Shown here piece by piece: positions 60,914 to 64,000 of a stretch of 64,000 nucleotides of DNA. Made by a program: the position numbers and the translations under genes. The stretch covers positions 992,001-1,056,000 of the forward strand of contig NZ_BSUN01000001.1 in assembly GCF_030161615.1 (NCBI RefSeq), in the 5' to 3' direction. How positions within the stretch are numbered: position 1 is the stretch's first letter; each line of letters starts with the position of its first letter. The stretch comes from Demequina litorisediminis. Its GTDB lineage: Bacteria; Actinomycetota; Actinomycetes; Actinomycetales; Demequinaceae. The notes under the pieces are model-generated. The model was not told the origin of the DNA and did no database searches. It saw nothing but the letters and a program-made list of their open reading frames with translations.

Positions 60914-61885
60914 CAGGCCACCCTCCCGGCACCGTGATCGCGGCGGGCGCCTTGGTCTGGCGCGTCCGGGATGGGGAACTGCAGGTCATGGCGGTGCATC
61001 GGCCGCGCTACAACGACTGGTCATGGCCCAAGGGCAAGGCTCGACGAGGGCGAGACGCTTCCCGCCTGCGCCATCCGCGAGGTGGCCGAGGAGACGGGCA
61101 AGCAGGTGGTGCTTGGCCAGCCGCTGCCCACCCTGCGCTACCCCACCGGAGGCAAGACCAAGGTGGTGAAGTACTGGGCGGCGCAGGTCGCATCGGCCGG
61201 TGCCGCGGCGGCCGTCGCGGCACGGCCGCCGGTGAAGAGCGCCTCCAAGAACGAGATCGACAAGGTGCTGTGGCTCGGGGTGAACGAGGCGCGCGAGCGC
61301 ATCACGTTTCCCGAGGACCTGCGCCCGCTCGAGGTCCTCGTGGACGCCTGGGAGAACGATCGCCTCCTGACGCGCGCCTTCGTCCTGGTCAGGCATGCGC
61401 GCGCCAAGCGTCGCAAGGCCTGGAAGGGGCCCGATGCACGCCGCCCCATCACGAAGCGCGGCACCTTGCGCGCGCACGAGTTGGTGTCGCTGTTTGCCGC
61501 CTTTGGCGCGCGACGCATCGACTCCTCTCCCGCGCGCCGATGCGTGGCGACGGTCGAGCCCTATGCCGCGGCATCGGGCATCGAGATCAAGACCCACGAG
61601 TCGCTCACCGAGCCCGGTCACGCCGAGGCGCCGCTCGCGACCGCTAAGACGTTCGTGGGGCTGCTCGGGAAGTCCGGATCTCGGGTGGTGTGTGCGCATC
61701 GGCCCACGCTGCCCACCATCATCGAGATGATGCGGGCGGCGACGCGGCCCTACACGCGCGGCGCGCTTCCCCGGAAGAACCCGTACCTGCCTGCCGGCGG
61801 CGTGCTGGTGGCACACGTGGTGGACACGGAGTCGGGCCCGCGCGTGACCGCGATCGAGACGCATCTGCTGCACGTCCACCCATAG
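60910..61885 (+). CDS. mutT1: Nudix hydrolase fused to histidine phosphatase, MutT1 type (one frame break)
   Basis: 324 residues. Nudix box GKLDEGETLPACAIREVAEETG (shown in part: GETLPACAIREVAEETG) after restoring AGCT near 61040; the basic WPKGK precedes it. The C-terminal half is a histidine phosphatase with FVLVRHARAKRR (RHG-type, Ala for Gly), DSSPARRCVATVEPYAAA and VVCAHRPTLPTIIE. This two-domain arrangement is that of mycobacterial MutT1, which acts on 8-oxo-dGTP and diadenosine polyphosphates. Placement directly after ppk1 is also as in Mycobacterium. Confidence 0.92.
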
Positions 61886-62120
61886 CGCGGGCACATCGCG
61901 GCGGCGGCTCAATCCCGCGCTCCGTCCCGCGCTCGGAGACGCCGCGACGCGGCGGCACGAGGAAGAGTGGGAGAGGCGGACACCGGGGCGGGAGCGCCAG
62001 TCGGCGCGAAGGCCGCTCGAGGCGGCTGATGTTGGAGCCCGGGGCTACCGCGCCCCGATGTCCTGTTCCTACTCTACGTCTCCACGGGCGTCCGTGTTCC
62101 CGGCGGCGGGCATGCGGGCC
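61886..62120. other. Gap with structured GC-rich DNA
   Basis: 235 bases between convergent genes. TCCCGCGCTCCGTCCCGCGCTC is a short tandem (61914-61935, unit about 12 bp), GGCGCCAGT-like and GAGCCCGGGGCT hairpins follow. No open frame with a good start is seen and no known RNA family is recognised. Confidence 0.3.
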
Positions 62121-62750
62121 TCAGTCGAGGCGTCCCTCGTTCCACATGGCTGCGCAGCGCTCGAGGTCCTCGCCCGTGCGCAGGAGTTGGGATGCGCGCA
62201 GCGCGGTCTGGTGGGCGCGTCGGTCGTGGTGGCCGTCGTCAGACTCGGCCTCGAAGGCGGCGCCCGTCGCCACCACGCGGCAGAACGCGCCCGCGCGCTG
62301 GAGCGCGACCGCGAGGTCACCGGAGAACACGCCGGAGAGGACCGAGTCGGCGAGCGTCTGGACCTCGCGCGGGCCGGGCGGGTCCTCGACGCCGGCGATG
62401 GCGTGACGGACGTGAGCGGCATTGACGCCGTGGTGATACGACCGAGCCACGGCATCGGCGTCGTGCTTGACCCATTCGCGCAGCATGTAGATGCGCCATA
62501 GGGCGCCCGGCAGCGTGTGCGCTCCGGCCTTCGACCACATCATGGCGACGGTGTCGATGCCTTCCTCGTCCACGAGTCGTACGAGGCGCTGGGTGAGTTC
62601 GGGGTCGCCCGATTCGCGCGCCTGCGACACCAGCGCGAGCGCGGTCTCGTGGGCGATGAGGCCGCGGTCGGCGGGGTCGATGTCCCCTTCAAGTTGGTCG
62701 GCCATCTCCATGTCGAGCATGGCCGGCTTGTGAAAGCGCGGGACCGCCAA
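62121..62750 (-). CDS. Uncharacterised cytoplasmic helical protein
   Basis: 209 residues from a TTG start that is preceded by GAGGAG at good distance (ATG at 62720 is the alternative). All-helical appearance: DPADRGLIAHETALALVSQA, DPELTQRLVRLVDEEGIDTV, MMWSKAGAHTLPGALWRIYM, LREWVKHDADAVARSYHHGV, DLAVALQRAGAFCRVVATGA. The N-terminus AVPRFHKPAMLDMEMADQ is probably functional. Two bases separate it from the msrB stop, so the two form an operon. I do not recognise the family. Confidence 0.72.
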   Translation of the reverse strand: MAVPRFHKPAMLDMEMADQLEGDIDPADRGLIAHETALALVSQARESGDPELTQRLVRLVDEEGIDTVAMMWSKAGAHTLPGALWRIYMLREWVKHDADAVARSYHHGVNAAHVRHAIAGVEDPPGPREVQTLADSVLSGVFSGDLAVALQRAGAFCRVVATGAAFEAESDDGHHDRRAHQTALRASQLLRTGEDLERCAAMWNEGRLD

Positions 62751-62752
62751 GG

Positions 62753-63170
62753 TCAGGACTCCTCGGTGGGCGCCGCGGCGTCCTCGAAGGTCAGCGAGAC
62801 GGAGTTGATGCAGAAGCGGTCGCCGGTAGGTGTCTGCGGCGCATCGGGGAACACGTGGCCCAGGTGGGACTCGCACGTGGCGCACCGCACCTCGGTGCGA
62901 ATCATGCCGAGCGACGCGTCTTCGCTGAGCACCACGGCGTCGTTCTCCGCGGTGAAGAAGGACGGCCATCCGCAGTGGGAGTCGAACTTGGTGTCGGAGC
63001 GGAACAGGCTCGGCGCCGCAGGCACGGCATCGGTAGACGCCGTCACGCGTGTTGTCGAGGAGTTCGCCGGTCCAGGGGCGCTCCGTGCCTGCCTCTCGGA
63101 GTACCTGGTACTCCGCGTCGGACAGCTCTGCACGCCACTCGGCCTCGGACTTGGTGATCTTGGCAGTCAT
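62753..63170 (-). CDS. msrB: Peptide-methionine (R)-S-oxide reductase (one frame break)
   Basis: Repairs oxidised methionine. 138 residues after restoring AGCT near 63011. Zn ligands in [20 protein letters not shown] and [16 protein letters not shown]; catalytic Cys in [32 protein letters not shown] and [10 protein letters not shown] are the usual N-terminal motifs. GGAG precedes the ATG. First gene of the pair with 62121-62750. Confidence 0.94.
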
Positions 63171-63714
63171 TGCGCTCTCCTTCTCAAGGGAAATGAAGGG
63201 AACCCGCCCCGGCGGGCGCTCCCGCGGGGCTCGCGCGTTGCGCGGGGCTCCCACAGGGTACGCGACCCTGGTCATCACGCGGCGCCCGGCCGGCTGAGGG
63301 GGATCGGCCGGGCGCCGCGCGAGTCTTTGACCTGAGTCGCCCATGCGGCTCGCGCCGTGACGGGTTCACCCAGTCAGACGCGCCCGCGGCGGTATTTGTT
63401 CCCGCTCGCCCCAGATTGGCGCTCGCGAGCGGCCGATGCCGTGGTCGCGAAGGCGGTCAGGTTCGCTTTGGTGGGGCCGCGAGTGTCGCACCGAAAGAAT
63501 GTCGCAAAAAGAAACGTGTCGCGCACCTAAATCTGGCGGAGTGCACCACGAACCGCCAAAGTTGCTGGTAGATGGCGGCTAAGGGATACCTAATGTCAAC
63601 AATGGAGTTTCGTAATTCATTTGGCGACATCATTAGATCTTTATTCAGAAATGTAGCGCAGTGCCATTTTTCGACGTAGCGTGGACACATCAGACCACTA
63701 CGTCAGGAGTCACC
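63171..63714. other. Long non-coding region with AT-rich core
   Basis: 544 bases. The first half is GC rich. The second half (about 63475-63690) is much richer in A and T than the rest of the window. It holds TGTCGC three times at 16-17 bp spacing (63484, 63500, 63517), an inverted TGGCGG/CCGCCA pair (63534, 63553) and CATTTTTCGACGTAG near 63665. I see no gene. It probably controls the DUF1540 gene at 63715. Confidence 0.4.
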
Positions 63715-64000
63715 ATGGCCACCATGATCAGCCTTCCCATCGTCTCGTCCTGTTCGGTCGCGACGTGCGGCTTCAACCACGACGGCTGCCGCGCAGGCGC
63801 CATCAACGTCTCGGGCGACCACGCCCAGTGCTCCACGTTCGTCGCGACCGACGACAAGGGCGGCCACGCCGACCAGACCGGTGTGGGCGCCTGCATGCGC
63901 ACCTCCTGCATCCACAACGAGGACATGGCCTGCACCGCGGAGGCCATCGAGGTGGGTGCATCCTTCGACACCGCCGACTGCCTCACGTTCGAGGCGCGCG
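63715..64000 (+). CDS. DUF1540 Cys-rich protein, 3' end outside window
   Basis: At least 95 residues. Two DUF1540-type Cys motifs: SCSVATCGFNHDGCRAGAIN ... QCSTF and GACMRTSCIHNEDMACTAEA ... DCLTFEAR. The fixed Cys spacing suggests metal or cluster binding; the family is small and uncharacterised. CAGGAGT stands before the ATG. The long AT-rich leader upstream suggests strong or conditional expression. Confidence 0.85.
   Translation, partial: MATMISLPIVSSCSVATCGFNHDGCRAGAINVSGDHAQCSTFVATDDKGGHADQTGVGACMRTSCIHNEDMACTAEAIEVGASFDTADCLTFEAR

Noticed and set aside
61886-62120. Signal-recognition, tmRNA or RNase P RNA in the GC-rich gap
   Set aside because: None of the conserved core sequences of these RNAs could be found on either strand.

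Overview
The window is chromosomal DNA of a high-GC Gram-positive actinobacterium. The base composition, GTG and TTG starts, tip-to-tail ATGA overlaps, SigE-family sigma factors, a Rv3654c-type Tad cluster, ppk1 next to a MutT1-type Nudix/phosphatase fusion, and the order tRNA-Thr, peptidase lipoprotein, holB, tmk, topA, hppA, tad, acs all resemble Streptomyces and Mycobacterium core chromosomes. No ribosomal RNA, phage, insertion sequence or CRISPR array is visible. A Micrococcales-like host is a guess.

The reader must know one technical fact first. About seventy frame breaks (hand count) fall where a tetramer AGCT would restore the frame but the sequence reads AGCCT or AGGCT. A smaller set is a missing base in a G or C run. 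Genes such as topA, ppk1, gdhA, acs and holB are therefore described as single intact genes read through sequence errors, not as pseudogenes. Intact AGCT is rare here (about fifteen seen), which fits avoidance or modification of AGCT in this host.

Layout. 1-4277 (minus): the end of an exopolysaccharide operon (polyprenyl glycosylphosphotransferase, polymerase, WecG-type transferase, GT2). 4349-10124: a wall-anchored protein, a region of TGTGA-N6-TCAC sites, a very large secreted repeat protein and an L,D-transpeptidase lipoprotein. 10325-20254: GntR regulator, MetF-like protein, semialdehyde dehydrogenase, GH43 and sugar symporter with a LacI-type operator, lipoprotein, tocopherol-cyclase-like protein and small proteins. 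20446-23925: tRNA-Thr, peptidase, holB, tmk.

24052-32214: accessory block between tmk and topA. Its core is three consecutive two-gene modules, each a SigE-family sigma factor overlapping by ATGA with a single-pass membrane protein that has a short basic cytoplasmic head and a large extracytoplasmic domain. A fourth module lies at 44063-46475 and an orphan sensor at 51209-52141. Three of these units share a promoter-like motif CCCCAAC-N17-CGT(C/T). This array is the best candidate for an undescribed system: a set of paralogous envelope-sensing sigma/anti-sigma pairs without a recognisable zinc anti-sigma domain.

32299-43876: topA, inositol-phosphatase-like enzyme, NrdG-like activase, methyltransferase, M20 peptidase, MFS exporter, H+-pyrophosphatase. 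46435-50928: VOC protein, Tad pilus genes, HAD phosphatase. 52218-64000: two small proteins, acs, a short Gre-family factor with a terminator in its leader, gdhA, GNAT, PAP2, ppk1-mutT1, an unknown gene with msrB, and the start of a DUF1540 protein. Intergenic regions carry at least three families of inverted repeats of about 50-97 bp, each present two or three times.
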